A DNA stretch of 8,456 nt from Sediminibacterium sp. (GTDB taxonomy: Bacteria > Bacteroidota > Bacteroidia > Chitinophagales > Chitinophagaceae): NCBI GenBank assembly GCA_028288645.1, contig JAQBNJ010000436.1:1-8456 (forward strand). The letters are read 5' to 3'. Position 1 is the first letter of the stretch. Each line of letters begins with the position of its first letter. The position numbers and the translations under genes were made by a program. This document shows, piece by piece, positions 1 through 6,909 of the stretch. Under the pieces are notes generated by a model. That model searched no databases and was not told the origin of the DNA. It worked only from the letters and a program-made list of their open reading frames with translations.

Positions 1-721
1 AAAAGGCGAAAAAATCCGTGCTGTGGTGGCGCGTGGTGACCTGAACAATAATTCACCGGTACTCATCCTATCAAGAACCAGTCCTTTCTTCCTTGCTAAA
101 TTGCTTGAAATAGAAGTACCTTAGATCTTTGACGGATTGATCGCTATCAAAAAGATCGTACGCGATCCGGGAGAAAGGGCGAAAGTGGCCGTTGAGTCAT
201 ACGATGACAGGATCGACCCGGTTGGAGCTTGTGTGGGTATGAAAGGAAGCCGTATCCATGGCATCGTTCGCGAGTTGAAAAACGAGAATATCGATGTGAT
301 CAATTTCACCACCAATATTCAATTGCTGATCCAGCGTTCATTAACGCCAGCCAAGATCAGTTATATGGAACTGGATAACGAGAAGAAACATGCAGAAGTT
401 TACCTCAAAGCCGACCAGGTTTCATTGGCTATCGGCCGCCGCGGTGTAAACATCAAACTGGCATGCGAATTGACCGGCTACGAGATCGATGTATATCGTG
501 AAGACGAAGAAGTGGCTGATGAATTTGATATCGATATGGATGAATTTGCAGATGAGATCGAACCATGGATCATCGAAGAATTTAAACGCATCGGTTGCGA
601 TACTGCACGCAGTATCCTGAAATTATCAGCAGAGGAACTCGAAAGAAGGACAGACCTGGAAAAAGAAACCATCGAAGAAGTAAGAAGGATCTTGCAGGAA
701 GAGTTTGACAGAGAGGAATAA
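1..721 (+). CDS. nusA: Transcription termination/antitermination factor NusA, 3' part, with an in-frame TAG
   Basis: NusA binds RNA polymerase and nascent RNA and controls pausing, termination and antitermination. The frame is open from base 2, so the gene starts before the window. Up to base 121 the translation reads as the end of the S1 domain (...LILSRTSPFFLAKLLEIEVP). KH1 follows with its GMKG loop at 236-247, then KH2 with GRRG at 434-445. The C-terminus is acidic and helical (about 556-716) and ends in TAA. At 122-124 a TAG interrupts the frame exactly where relatives read E in E[VI]PE[IV]FDGLI; GAG to TAG is a single-base change. Homology continues without a shift on both sides, so this is not a frameshift. 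Because NusA is normally essential, a sequencing error is as likely as a real nonsense mutation. A TTG at 137 could start the rest, but it lies in the middle of the conserved protein. nusA-infB order is the usual bacterial arrangement. Confidence 0.9.
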
Positions 722-732
722 GCAGCATAGAA

Positions 733-764
733 CCAACTATCTTTGTCGATAGAGAGTCGGTTGG
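733..764 (+). other. Weak hairpin downstream of nusA
   Basis: CCAAC (733-737) can pair with GTTGG (760-764), and TATC (738-741) with GATA (748-751) around a 6-base loop, leaving an 8-base bulge on the 3' side. No T tract follows, so I do not call it a terminator. It may be a processing site or chance. Confidence 0.25.
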
Positions 765-783
765 CATAATATTAATAATAAAC

Positions 784-834
784 GTCCATGGACCATAGTC
801 CATAGCCCATGGACCATCGACTATGACCATGGAC
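784..834. repeat. CCATGGACC word repeat forming a composite hairpin before infB
   Basis: CCATGGACCA occurs three times, at 786, 807 and 827, about 20-21 bases apart. The outer arms GTCCATGG (784-791) and CCATGGAC (827-834) are perfect reverse complements. So are the inner arms CATAGTC (794-800) and GACTATG (819-825). The element can therefore fold into one 15-bp hairpin with a small bulge. Alternatively it forms smaller hairpins such as ATGGAC-CATA-GTCCAT at 788-803. The 3' foot ends 13 bases before the infB ATG, close enough to affect initiation. There is no T tract. Confidence 0.75.
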
Positions 835-847
835 CAAAAAACACTGA

Positions 848-3796
848 ATGTCAGAACTGAAATTACCGAGACTGTTAGCAGCCGCCAAAGAATTCAACAT
901 TGGCCAGGATACCCTGGTCGAATTTTTGGTGAAGAAAGGATTTAACCGCGATGACCTGAAGCCTACCGCAAAGCTCCAGGAGGACCAATACTATGCACTG
1001 CAGGCAGAGTTCCAGAGCGATAAAGTTGCCAAGAACAAAGCCGACCAGGTAGAGATACCCAAAGGCGCACAGGCAGAAGGCAAGAAAAAAAGAGACGAGG
1101 AAGAGATCACTTTCAGGAAAGAAGAAAAGAAACCTGCCCCGCCAAAAGAAGAGCCCAAACCTGTAGAACCCGCACCGGTAGTAGTAGCAGAAGCGCCGAA
1201 GCCAGAGCCGGTTGTAGAAAAAGCACCTGCACCTGTTGAAGCAGAAGTTACAAAAATTGAAGCGCCGGAACTTGAAGGAACTACGGTTATCAATAAGATT
1301 GATCTATCATCCATAGACTCTTCAACGCGCCCGAAGAAAACGCCTAAGAAGAAAGAGGAAAAAGTAGAAGAAGCGCCGGTGGCTGTTGCCGAAACAAAAC
1401 CGGCAGCGAAACCCAAAAAGAAAGATACACCGGTACCCGTTGCTGAAGTGATTGCTCCTCCACCGGCACCTGTGGTAGAAGAAGAAACGGGCCCTACCAT
1501 CGAGAACATCAAAGCAGAAAAATTAGAAGGACCCAAGATCCTTGGTAAAATAGAATTGCCCATTAACAGCGATACACGTCCCAAGCCTATGGGCAGGGAT
1601 GAAAAACGCAAACGTAAACGCATCCCGGTTGATAAAGCCGGCGGCCCGGGCCAACCCGGACAACAAGGTGCAGGCACTGGTATCCAGCGCGACCCGAATG
1701 CAAGGCCAACAGGACCCAATCGCCCGATCGTTCCCGCCAATAACAATAGCGGCGGACGTGATAATCGTGGCGGACAAGGCGGTGGTGGTGGATTTAATCG
1801 CGGCGGACAAGGCGGAGGCGGTAACCGCACCGGTGGAAACCGTAGCGGCGGACCAGCAACACGTCGCGAAGACAAAGAAATTGATCAGAAAGCAATACAG
1901 GAAAAGATCCGCGAAACGCAGGCCAAGCTTGCGGGAACCGGTGGACGTGGTAAGAGCCTCAAAGCAAAATACCGCCGTGCCAAACGTGATGAAGCTGCTG
2001 AGAACATGGGCGATGAGGTAGTTGACAACAAACTGCAGGTAACTGAGTTTGTTACGGTAAGTGAACTCGCCAACCTGATGGACGTAAGCTTTGCCGATGT
2101 AATTGGCAAGTGTATGAACCTCGGTATCATGGTATCGATCAACCAACGCCTGGATGCGGAAGTTATTGAACTTGTGATCAGTGAATTTGGTTTTGAAGTT
2201 GAATTCATCGGTATCGAAGATGCAGATGAACTGGAAGAATATGATGATGAAGATGGCGAAGAAGAACTCGTTCCAAGACCGCCGATCGTAACCATCATGG
2301 GTCACGTGGATCATGGTAAAACATCTTTGCTCGATTATATCCGCAGTGCGAATGTAGTGGCAGGTGAGGCGGGTGGTATCACACAACACATTGGTGCCTA
2401 TGAGGTAACCTTACCGAATGGTAAAGCGATCACCTTCCTTGATACACCGGGTCACGAAGCGTTTACCGCGATGCGTGCACGTGGTGCGAAAGTGACGGAT
2501 ATCGCGATCATCGTGGTTGCTGCAGACGATGCAGTAATGCCGCAGACCAAAGAAGCCATCAGCCACGCCCAGGCAGCTGCTGTGCCGATGATTTTTGCGG
2601 TGAATAAAATTGACAAAGACGGTGCACAACCGCAAAAAATATACGAGCAGTTATCCCAGATGAATATCCTCGTGGAAGCATGGGGCGGTAAATTCCAGAA
2701 CCAGGAGCTCTCTGCAAAACAGGGGTTGAATGTTGACCTGTTGCTGGAGAAAGTATTGCTCGAAGCAGAAGTACTGGACCTGAAAGCCAATCCCGGAAGG
2801 GAAGGAAGCGGAACCATTATTGAAGCGTCGTTGGATAAGGGCCGCGGTTATGTAGCCACCATCCTTGTACAGAACGGAACCCTGCGCCAGGGCGACCTGA
2901 TCGTTTCCGGCCAGAATTACGGCCGTGTAAAAGCGATGTTCAATGAACGTAACCAGCGTATTGAAGAAGCGCCGCCATCAACACCTGTTGTAATATTGGG
3001 ATTGAATGGCGCCCCACAGGCCGGTGAAAAATTCCGCGTGTTTGAAGATGAGGCAGAAGCAAAAGAAACAGCTACCAAACGTGCACAGTTACTGCGTGAG
3101 CAGGGATTGCGTGCGAGAAAACATATTACACTGGATGAGATCGGCCGTCGTTTGGCGCTCGGTAACTTTAAAGAACTTAATGTCATCATAAAAGGTGATG
3201 TGGATGGATCTGTAGAGGCGTTGAGCGATTCACTACAGAAATTATCAACCGAAGAGATCGCTATCCGCGTGGTACACAAAGGCGTTGGACAGATCTCCGA
3301 AAGTGATGTATTGCTGGCAACCGCTTCTGATGCGATCATTATCGGGTTTAACGTGCGTCCTTCCATGCAGGCAAATAAACTGTCTGAAACAGAAGGCGTG
3401 GAGATCAAACTATATTCCATCATTTACCAGGCGATCGATGAGATCAAGAGTGCGATGGAAGGTATGCTTGAACCGAAATTACAGGAGAAGATCACTGCCA
3501 ACGTGGAAGTTCGCGAAGTGTACAAATTTGATAAGGCCACCGTTGCCGGATGTTTTGTACTCGAAGGAAAGATCGCGCGTAACAGCAAGATCCGTATCAT
3601 CCGCGATGGTATTGTTGAATATCCAAAAGGCGAAGGCGCCAGTGCAGAACTGGGCAGCCTGAAACGTTTCAAAGACGATGCAAAAGAAGTAGCATCCAAC
3701 ATGGAATGCGGATTAACCATCAAGAATTACAATGATATCAAGGTTGGCGATATAGTGGAAGCGTTTGAGGAAGAGGTAGTGAAGAGACCGTTGTAG
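848..3796 (+). CDS. infB: Translation initiation factor IF-2
   Basis: IF-2 is the GTPase that delivers initiator tRNA to the 30S subunit and promotes 50S joining. The protein has 982 residues, longer than E. coli IF-2 (890) because of a long linker. Residues 1-60 form the IF2_N domain. The linker (about 65-400) is rich in K, E, P and A. It contains a motif of about 27 residues twice, at 137-164 and 221-247 (core LEG...KI[DE]L...TRPK), and a Gly/Arg-rich RGG-like tract at about 265-338. The G domain has all its signatures: GHVDHGKTS at 485-493 (G1), GGITQH at 509-514 (G2), DTPGHE at 532-537 (G3), NKID at 586-589 (G4) and SAK at 622-624 (G5). Domain II, the domain III region (GFNVRP near 830) and the fMet-tRNA-binding C2 domain follow, so the protein is complete. 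There is no Shine-Dalgarno site before the ATG; the leader is A-rich. Confidence 0.98.
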   Translation: MSELKLPRLLAAAKEFNIGQDTLVEFLVKKGFNRDDLKPTAKLQEDQYYALQAEFQSDKVAKNKADQVEIPKGAQAEGKKKRDEEEITFRKEEKKPAPPKEEPKPVEPAPVVVAEAPKPEPVVEKAPAPVEAEVTKIEAPELEGTTVINKIDLSSIDSSTRPKKTPKKKEEKVEEAPVAVAETKPAAKPKKKDTPVPVAEVIAPPPAPVVEEETGPTIENIKAEKLEGPKILGKIELPINSDTRPKPMGRDEKRKRKRIPVDKAGGPGQPGQQGAGTGIQRDPNARPTGPNRPIVPANNNSGGRDNRGGQGGGGGFNRGGQGGGGNRTGGNRSGGPATRREDKEIDQKAIQEKIRETQAKLAGTGGRGKSLKAKYRRAKRDEAAENMGDEVVDNKLQVTEFVTVSELANLMDVSFADVIGKCMNLGIMVSINQRLDAEVIELVISEFGFEVEFIGIEDADELEEYDDEDGEEELVPRPPIVTIMGHVDHGKTSLLDYIRSANVVAGEAGGITQHIGAYEVTLPNGKAITFLDTPGHEAFTAMRARGAKVTDIAIIVVAADDAVMPQTKEAISHAQAAAVPMIFAVNKIDKDGAQPQKIYEQLSQMNILVEAWGGKFQNQELSAKQGLNVDLLLEKVLLEAEVLDLKANPGREGSGTIIEASLDKGRGYVATILVQNGTLRQGDLIVSGQNYGRVKAMFNERNQRIEEAPPSTPVVILGLNGAPQAGEKFRVFEDEAEAKETATKRAQLLREQGLRARKHITLDEIGRRLALGNFKELNVIIKGDVDGSVEALSDSLQKLSTEEIAIRVVHKGVGQISESDVLLATASDAIIIGFNVRPSMQANKLSETEGVEIKLYSIIYQAIDEIKSAMEGMLEPKLQEKITANVEVREVYKFDKATVAGCFVLEGKIARNSKIRIIRDGIVEYPKGEGASAELGSLKRFKDDAKEVASNMECGLTIKNYNDIKVGDIVEAFEEEVVKRPL

Positions 3797-3808
3797 AAAG
3801 CCAGCTAC

Positions 3809-3908
3809 GAGCTTTGAGCCCTGAGCTGCGAGCTTGGAAAGGTATAAACGGCATGGTCTGTTTATACCTTTTGCTTTGGTATGGCTCGCAGCTCAAGGCT
3901 CATAGCTC
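3809..3908. repeat. Long inverted repeat of GAGCT words enclosing the infB terminator
   Basis: The 25-base arms 3809-3833 and 3884-3908 are reverse complements apart from two mismatches. Both arms are built from GAGCT/TGAGC words; the perfect core of the left arm is TGAGCTGCGAGC at 3822-3833. The arms flank a separate, perfect terminator hairpin, giving a nested stem of about 100 bases. An extra GAAAGC (3797-3802) and GCTTTC (3912-3917) lie outside the arms and are also complementary. Confidence 0.8.
3838..3872 (+). terminator. Intrinsic terminator after infB
   Basis: AAAGGTATAAAC (3838-3849) pairs perfectly with GTTTATACCTTT (3860-3871) around a 10-base loop. The stem ends in TTTT and a T-rich TTTTGCTTT follows. 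It lies 42 bases after the infB stop. The AAA before GG on the 5' side means it could also act weakly on the opposite strand. Confidence 0.8.
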
Positions 3909-3971
3909 ACAGCTTTCCTCATATATTTTGTTAAAAGCCTTAACTACCCAACAAAAACAACACCGAATAAC

Positions 3972-3979
3972 TATTTTTG
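3972..3979 (+). promoter_or_regulatory. Possible -7 element for the SurA-like gene
   Basis: TATTTTTG matches the Bacteroidota -7 consensus TAnnTTTG and lies 16 bases before the ATG. No TTTG appears at the expected -33 position (3948-3951 is CCAA), so support is partial. A terminator just upstream makes an independent promoter here plausible. Confidence 0.45.
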
Positions 3980-3995
3980 ACTGATATAGAAACTT

Positions 3996-5408
3996 ATGAA
4001 GAAGCTTATATTCTCTCTTATCGTGCTTGGATTAGGTGCAGCCTCAACAGGATCTGCGCAGGTGAAAAAAGTGGTAGCCGATAAGATCGTTGGGCAGGTG
4101 GGTGATAAGATCATCCTTCAGTCTGATATCAAAAATGCAATGGATGATATCAAAAGAAATGCAGCCGGACAGGAAAATATTATTCTTCCTACGGAGTGCC
4201 AGATCATGGAAGGACAGTTGATCCGCAAGGCCCTGATCCTGCAGGCGCAAAAAGATTCACTGCATGTAAGCGATGACGAACTGGATGGGGACCTTGAGAA
4301 CCAGATCCGTTATATGATCCGTCAATATGGATCAAAAGATGTGCTGGAAGAGATCGCAGGTAAAACGGTTTACCAGATCAAGGAAGATTTCAGGGAGAAT
4401 TTCCGCGACAGAAAATTATCGGAACAGATGCAGAACAAGATCGTTGAATCGATCAAGATCACTCCTACTGAAGTAAAAGCGTATTACAGCAAGATCGCCA
4501 AAGACAGTTTGCCATTTTATGAAAGCGAGATAGAACTCAGCGAGATCGTTATCCATCCAAAAGCAAACAAGGATGTGGAAGAATACGTATCCAAACAACT
4601 ATACGATTACAAAAAGCAGGTGGAAGCGCAGGGCCCGAAAAAATTTGACCAGTTAGCCAAACTCTATAGTGAAGATCCGGGTGTGAAGGAAAATGGCGGC
4701 CAGTATACATTGAACAGGAACGATAAAAACACATGGGACCCCGCGTTTTTATCTGCAGCGTTTAAATTAAAAGAAGGGCAGATATCTCCTGTGATCAAAT
4801 CACAATATGGCCTGCACATTATCATGATGGTGAGCCGTTCTGGTGATGAAGCGGTGGTAAAACATATCCTTCGCATCCCACCCATAACAGAAGACGAGAT
4901 CAATGAAACGAAACAAATACTGGATAGCGTTCGCAGGAAACTGATGGATGGATCTTTAAGTTTTGGCGCTGCCGTTAGCAAATACAGTGATGATAAAAAC
5001 AGCAAATTCAGCGCTGGCTCAAAAACAGGAAGGGACCCCGTTACTGGCGCCTCAACCACTTTTCTTACCATTGACCAGCTTGATAAAGATGTAGTTGTTT
5101 TCCTGAAAGACCTGAAACCCGGTAGTTATTCTGTTCCACAGGTAGCGAAAGACGAGCAGAATGGCCAGATCGTACGTATCCTTTACCTGAGAAACCGCAC
5201 CGAACCACACCGCGAGAACCTGAAAGAAGACTATGACCGCGTTGCCAAACGTGCCCTCGAAGGAAAGAAAAACGGCGCCCTCGAAAAATGGTTTAAGGAT
5301 CATATTCCCACCTATTTCATTTCCATCGATAAACAATTTGCTTCCTGTAGTAGCCTGGATGAGTGGAGAACTGCTGCGGCAGGTTCGGCGCAGGCAAGAA
5401 ATAATTAA
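3996..5408 (+). CDS. surA: SurA-like periplasmic chaperone / peptidyl-prolyl cis-trans isomerase
   Basis: The protein has 470 residues. Residues 1-22 are a signal peptide (MKK, hydrophobic core, GSAQ) that probably cuts after A21 or Q22. There is no lipobox cysteine, so a soluble periplasmic protein is expected. Residues 24-165 form the helical SurA_N chaperone region, beginning ADKIVGQVGDKIILQSDI, typical of the family. Parvulin domain 1 spans about 178-282, with LYSEDPGVKENGG at 223-235 and GLHIIMM at 272-278. Parvulin domain 2 spans about 287-400, with KHIL at 289-292 and KYSDD at 329-333. A helical C-terminal region closes the protein. SurA homologues escort outer-membrane proteins to the BAM complex; that role is inferred from the family. 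Each parvulin domain seems to lack one of the two conserved histidines, so isomerase activity is uncertain. The gene sits between terminators at 3838-3872 and 5495-5523 and is probably transcribed alone. Confidence 0.9.
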   Translation: MKKLIFSLIVLGLGAASTGSAQVKKVVADKIVGQVGDKIILQSDIKNAMDDIKRNAAGQENIILPTECQIMEGQLIRKALILQAQKDSLHVSDDELDGDLENQIRYMIRQYGSKDVLEEIAGKTVYQIKEDFRENFRDRKLSEQMQNKIVESIKITPTEVKAYYSKIAKDSLPFYESEIELSEIVIHPKANKDVEEYVSKQLYDYKKQVEAQGPKKFDQLAKLYSEDPGVKENGGQYTLNRNDKNTWDPAFLSAAFKLKEGQISPVIKSQYGLHIIMMVSRSGDEAVVKHILRIPPITEDEINETKQILDSVRRKLMDGSLSFGAAVSKYSDDKNSKFSAGSKTGRDPVTGASTTFLTIDQLDKDVVVFLKDLKPGSYSVPQVAKDEQNGQIVRILYLRNRTEPHRENLKEDYDRVAKRALEGKKNGALEKWFKDHIPTYFISIDKQFASCSSLDEWRTAAAGSAQARNN

Positions 5409-5417
5409 GCGGTCGCC

Positions 5418-5439
5418 GTGATTGTGTCCCCACAATCAC
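5418..5439. repeat. Perfect 9-bp hairpin with TCCC loop, left member of an inverted pair
   Basis: GTGATTGTG (5418-5426) and CACAATCAC (5431-5439) pair perfectly around TCCC. On the minus strand the loop reads GGGA, a GNRA-type tetraloop. It lies 9 bases after the SurA-like stop and has no T tract. Its core TGTGTCCCCACA (5423-5434) reappears reverse-complemented at 5584-5595. Confidence 0.7.
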
Positions 5440-5494
5440 ATTCACGAAGAGCGGAGATTTCTCAAACACAAATTATAAAATCAACCTTCTATAG

Positions 5495-5523
5495 ATCCTG
5501 TGCGAAAGTGCGGGATTTTTTTT
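5495..5523 (+). terminator. Intrinsic terminator with GAAA loop after the SurA-like gene
   Basis: In RNA, AUCCUGUGC (5495-5503) pairs along all 9 bases with GUGCGGGAU (5508-5516) if G-U pairs are allowed. A GAAA tetraloop closed by C-G caps the stem. The last base of the stem begins a run of 8 Ts (5516-5523). It separates the SurA-like gene from the MarR-pirin genes. Confidence 0.85.
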
Positions 5524-5580
5524 CGTCCTCAGGAGTGTCGCCGCAGCATTAATCCGTTCGTCCGCAATGATAGCGCAGGG

Positions 5581-5598
5581 TGGTGTGGGGACACACCA
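5581..5598. repeat. 7-bp hairpin with GGGA loop, right member of an inverted pair
   Basis: TGGTGTG (5581-5587) and CACACCA (5592-5598) pair around GGGA, a GNRA-type tetraloop on the plus strand. The core TGTGGGGACACA (5584-5595) is the exact reverse complement of 5423-5434. CGGC follows the core at the same 4-base offset in both members when read in the same orientation. It lies before the MarR promoter. Confidence 0.65.
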
Positions 5599-5617
5599 TC
5601 GGCCTGGGGAAAATAAA

Positions 5618-5649
5618 TTTGGAAAATTCAATGTATATACATACATTTG
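5618..5649 (+). promoter_or_regulatory. Bacteroidota-type promoter of the MarR gene
   Basis: TTTG (5618-5621) and TACATTTG (5642-5649) match the -33 TTTG and -7 TAnnTTTG consensus with a 20-base spacer. Transcription should start only a few bases after 5649, essentially at the proposed GTG start at 5654, so the mRNA may be leaderless or nearly so. The spacer holds the palindromic operator. Confidence 0.8.
5630..5647. promoter_or_regulatory. Probable MarR operator 1, ATGTATATACAT palindrome
   Basis: ATGTATATACAT (5631-5642) is a perfect 12-base palindrome. It overlaps a second dyad, AATGTAT (5630-5636) with ATACATT (5641-5647). Both lie between or across the promoter elements, where a bound repressor would block RNA polymerase. 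A near copy precedes the first pirin gene. Binding by the adjacent MarR protein is inferred. Confidence 0.7.
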
Positions 5650-5653
5650 TGTT

Positions 5654-6124
5654 GTGAAATTAGAACAGGCCATACAAAGTACCAAATTCAAAAGCGAAGT
5701 GCAGAAGGCAGGGTTAAATATATTGTATACGGCCTGGTGGCTGAAAACGGTGATAAGCAAGGAGTTGAAAGAGTTCGGGTTAACGCATGAGCAGTACAAC
5801 GTGCTCCGGATCCTGAAGGGCAAATACCCTGAACAGATGTGTGTACGGGATATCGCCTGCCGCATGATCGAAAAAAGCTCAAACGTGCCACGGATCATTG
5901 ACAGGCTGGAACTGAAAAAACTGGTAAAGCGTTCCACATCAGCCATTGATAAAAGGGAAACCGTGATCACGTTAACCCAGGGTGGCATAAGTATTTTAGA
6001 TGCATCAACGGTCATGGTGAACAACATAACAGACGAGATGTTAGCCATCACCGAAAAAGATGCCGGACACTTAAACCAGCTGCTGGAAAAAGTTCGAACA
6101 ACCGAAAAAAACATAGTCCCATAG
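5654..6124 (+). CDS. MarR-family winged-helix transcriptional regulator
   Basis: The 156-residue protein has the MarR layout. N-terminal dimerisation helices (about 4-45) are followed by a winged helix-turn-helix (about 46-112). The recognition helix is near SSNVPRIIDRLELKKLV (75-91), and the wing SAIDKRETVITLT (96-108) carries the D-x-R pattern typical of the family. C-terminal helices (about 113-150) complete the dimer interface. I chose GTG 5654 because homology begins at its KLEQAIQ. An in-frame ATG at 5567 would add 29 residues with no family similarity, and those residues would be encoded by a hairpin and by the promoter itself. Cysteines 63 and 69 lie near the DNA-binding domain; whether they sense oxidants is unknown. 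Palindromes in its own promoter and before the downstream pirin gene suggest autorepression and control of the pirin-YceI genes. The inducing ligand cannot be told from sequence. Confidence 0.88.
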   Translation: MKLEQAIQSTKFKSEVQKAGLNILYTAWWLKTVISKELKEFGLTHEQYNVLRILKGKYPEQMCVRDIACRMIEKSSNVPRIIDRLELKKLVKRSTSAIDKRETVITLTQGGISILDASTVMVNNITDEMLAITEKDAGHLNQLLEKVRTTEKNIVP

Positions 6125-6161
6125 GGACGGTATATCGGTAGCTATTTTTTTAAATAAATAG

Positions 6162-6173
6162 ATGTATATACAC
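6162..6173. promoter_or_regulatory. Probable MarR operator 2 upstream of the first pirin gene
   Basis: ATGTATATACAC matches operator 1 (ATGTATATACAT) at 11 of 12 positions and ends 14 bases before the pirin ATG. The preceding sequence is very AT-rich (CTATTT, 7 Ts, AAATAG at 6142-6161). TATTTTTT at 6143-6150 is a near match to TAnnTTTG, but no TTTG lies at the -33 position, so the promoter itself is unclear. Confidence 0.6.
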
Positions 6174-6187
6174 GTAAAAATAAAAAC

Positions 6188-6907
6188 ATGAAAACGATAT
6201 TACATAAAGCAAACACAAGAGGTCGTGCTAATCACGGCTGGCTCAACAGTTACCATAGTTTCAGTTTTGCAGAATACCACAATCCTGAACGTCACCATTT
6301 TGGCGCACTGCGTGTGTTGAATGATGATACAGTAGCGAAAGGAATGGGCTTTGGCAAACACCCGCATGAAAATATGGAGATCGTATCGATACCATTGTTG
6401 GGCGACCTGCACCACAAAGACAGCACGGGAAGAGATGAGATCATCCGCCAGAACGATGTACAGATCATGAGCGCAGGAAGTGGTATCGCACATAGTGAAA
6501 CAAATGCGAATAACGATAGAGATGTAAAATTTTTACAACTCTGGGTCTTTCCAAAAGAAAGAGATATCGAACCCCGTTATGAACAGAAAACATTCAAACC
6601 CGAAGACAGGTTAAATAAAATATTAACCGTTGTTGCGCCTGATGATCAAAATGCAGTGTGGATCAACCAGGATGCATGGTTTTCTCTCGGCAATTTTTCA
6701 AAAGATTTTAGGGCAACCTATCAACTGCATAAGGAAGGCAATGGCGTGTATGCATTTATCCTGAACGGAAATGTAACCATCAATGATCAAGCACTTGAAG
6801 CACGCGATGGTTTCGGTGTCTCGGAAACAGGTTCGATCAACATCAAAGCAGACAGTGATGCAGAAATATTATTAGTAGAAGTACCCATGCAAATAAAAGG
6901 AGTGTAA
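6188..6907 (+). CDS. Pirin-family bicupin, YhhW/quercetinase-like
   Basis: The 239-residue protein matches the length of E. coli YhhW, a pirin-family bicupin with quercetin 2,3-dioxygenase activity in vitro. Family features are the N-terminal RGRANHGWLNSYHSFSF, the metal-site segment GFGKHPHENME (54-64) and the SAGSGIAHSE segment (95-104). The predicted metal ligands H58, H60, H102 and E104 are all present, so a mononuclear metal site is likely intact. The second cupin half (about 150-235) is more degenerate, as is usual. There is no signal peptide, so it is cytoplasmic. The physiological substrate of such proteins is generally unknown and I assign none. It follows the MarR gene by 63 bases, has a candidate operator just upstream and is 2 bases from the next pirin gene, so it probably heads an operon. 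Confidence 0.92.
   Translation: MKTILHKANTRGRANHGWLNSYHSFSFAEYHNPERHHFGALRVLNDDTVAKGMGFGKHPHENMEIVSIPLLGDLHHKDSTGRDEIIRQNDVQIMSAGSGIAHSETNANNDRDVKFLQLWVFPKERDIEPRYEQKTFKPEDRLNKILTVVAPDDQNAVWINQDAWFSLGNFSKDFRATYQLHKEGNGVYAFILNGNVTINDQALEARDGFGVSETGSINIKADSDAEILLVEVPMQIKGV
6896..6902 (+). promoter_or_regulatory. Shine-Dalgarno site for the second pirin gene
   Basis: AAAGGAG ends 7 bases before the ATG at 6910 and lies inside the last codons of the upstream pirin gene (encoding K-G). It is the only strong Shine-Dalgarno match before a start codon in this window. With the 2-base gap it suggests tightly coupled translation of the two pirins. Confidence 0.6.
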
Positions 6908-6909
6908 TT

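Noticed and set aside
122..124. UAG reassigned to an amino acid
   Set aside because: Four other genes here (infB, MarR, second pirin, YceI) end in TAG at the expected C-terminus, so TAG is a working stop.
489..498. ATGTATATCG in nusA as a third MarR operator
   Set aside because: It lacks the second half of the palindrome and lies inside coding sequence far from the regulon.
137..721. A separate short gene starting at TTG 137
   Set aside because: The frame upstream of the TAG is also NusA, so this is the remainder of one gene, not an independent one.
786..836. CRISPR-like array of three CCATGGACCA copies
   Set aside because: The copies are 10-11 bases with 10-base gaps that are themselves related and self-complementary; no true spacers and no cas genes.
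991..1875. Long open frame on the minus strand opposite the IF-2 linker
   Set aside because: The translation is low-complexity Ser/Pro/Gly reflecting the biased linker codons; IF-2 on the plus strand explains the region fully. The same holds for the 1523-2389 minus-strand frame.
3923..3930. ATATTTTG as a -7 element for the SurA-like gene
   Set aside because: It does not match TAnnTTTG at the first two bases, and it is 65 bases from the start codon; TATTTTTG at 3972 fits better.
5567..5653. N-terminal extension of the MarR protein from ATG 5567
   Set aside because: The 29 added residues have no MarR similarity and are encoded by a hairpin, the -33/-7 promoter and the operator.
6116..6128. 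GTCCC-ATA-GGGAC hairpin over the MarR stop codon as a terminator
   Set aside because: The stem is only 5 bp with a 3-base loop, and the nearest T run (6145-6151) is 16 bases away.
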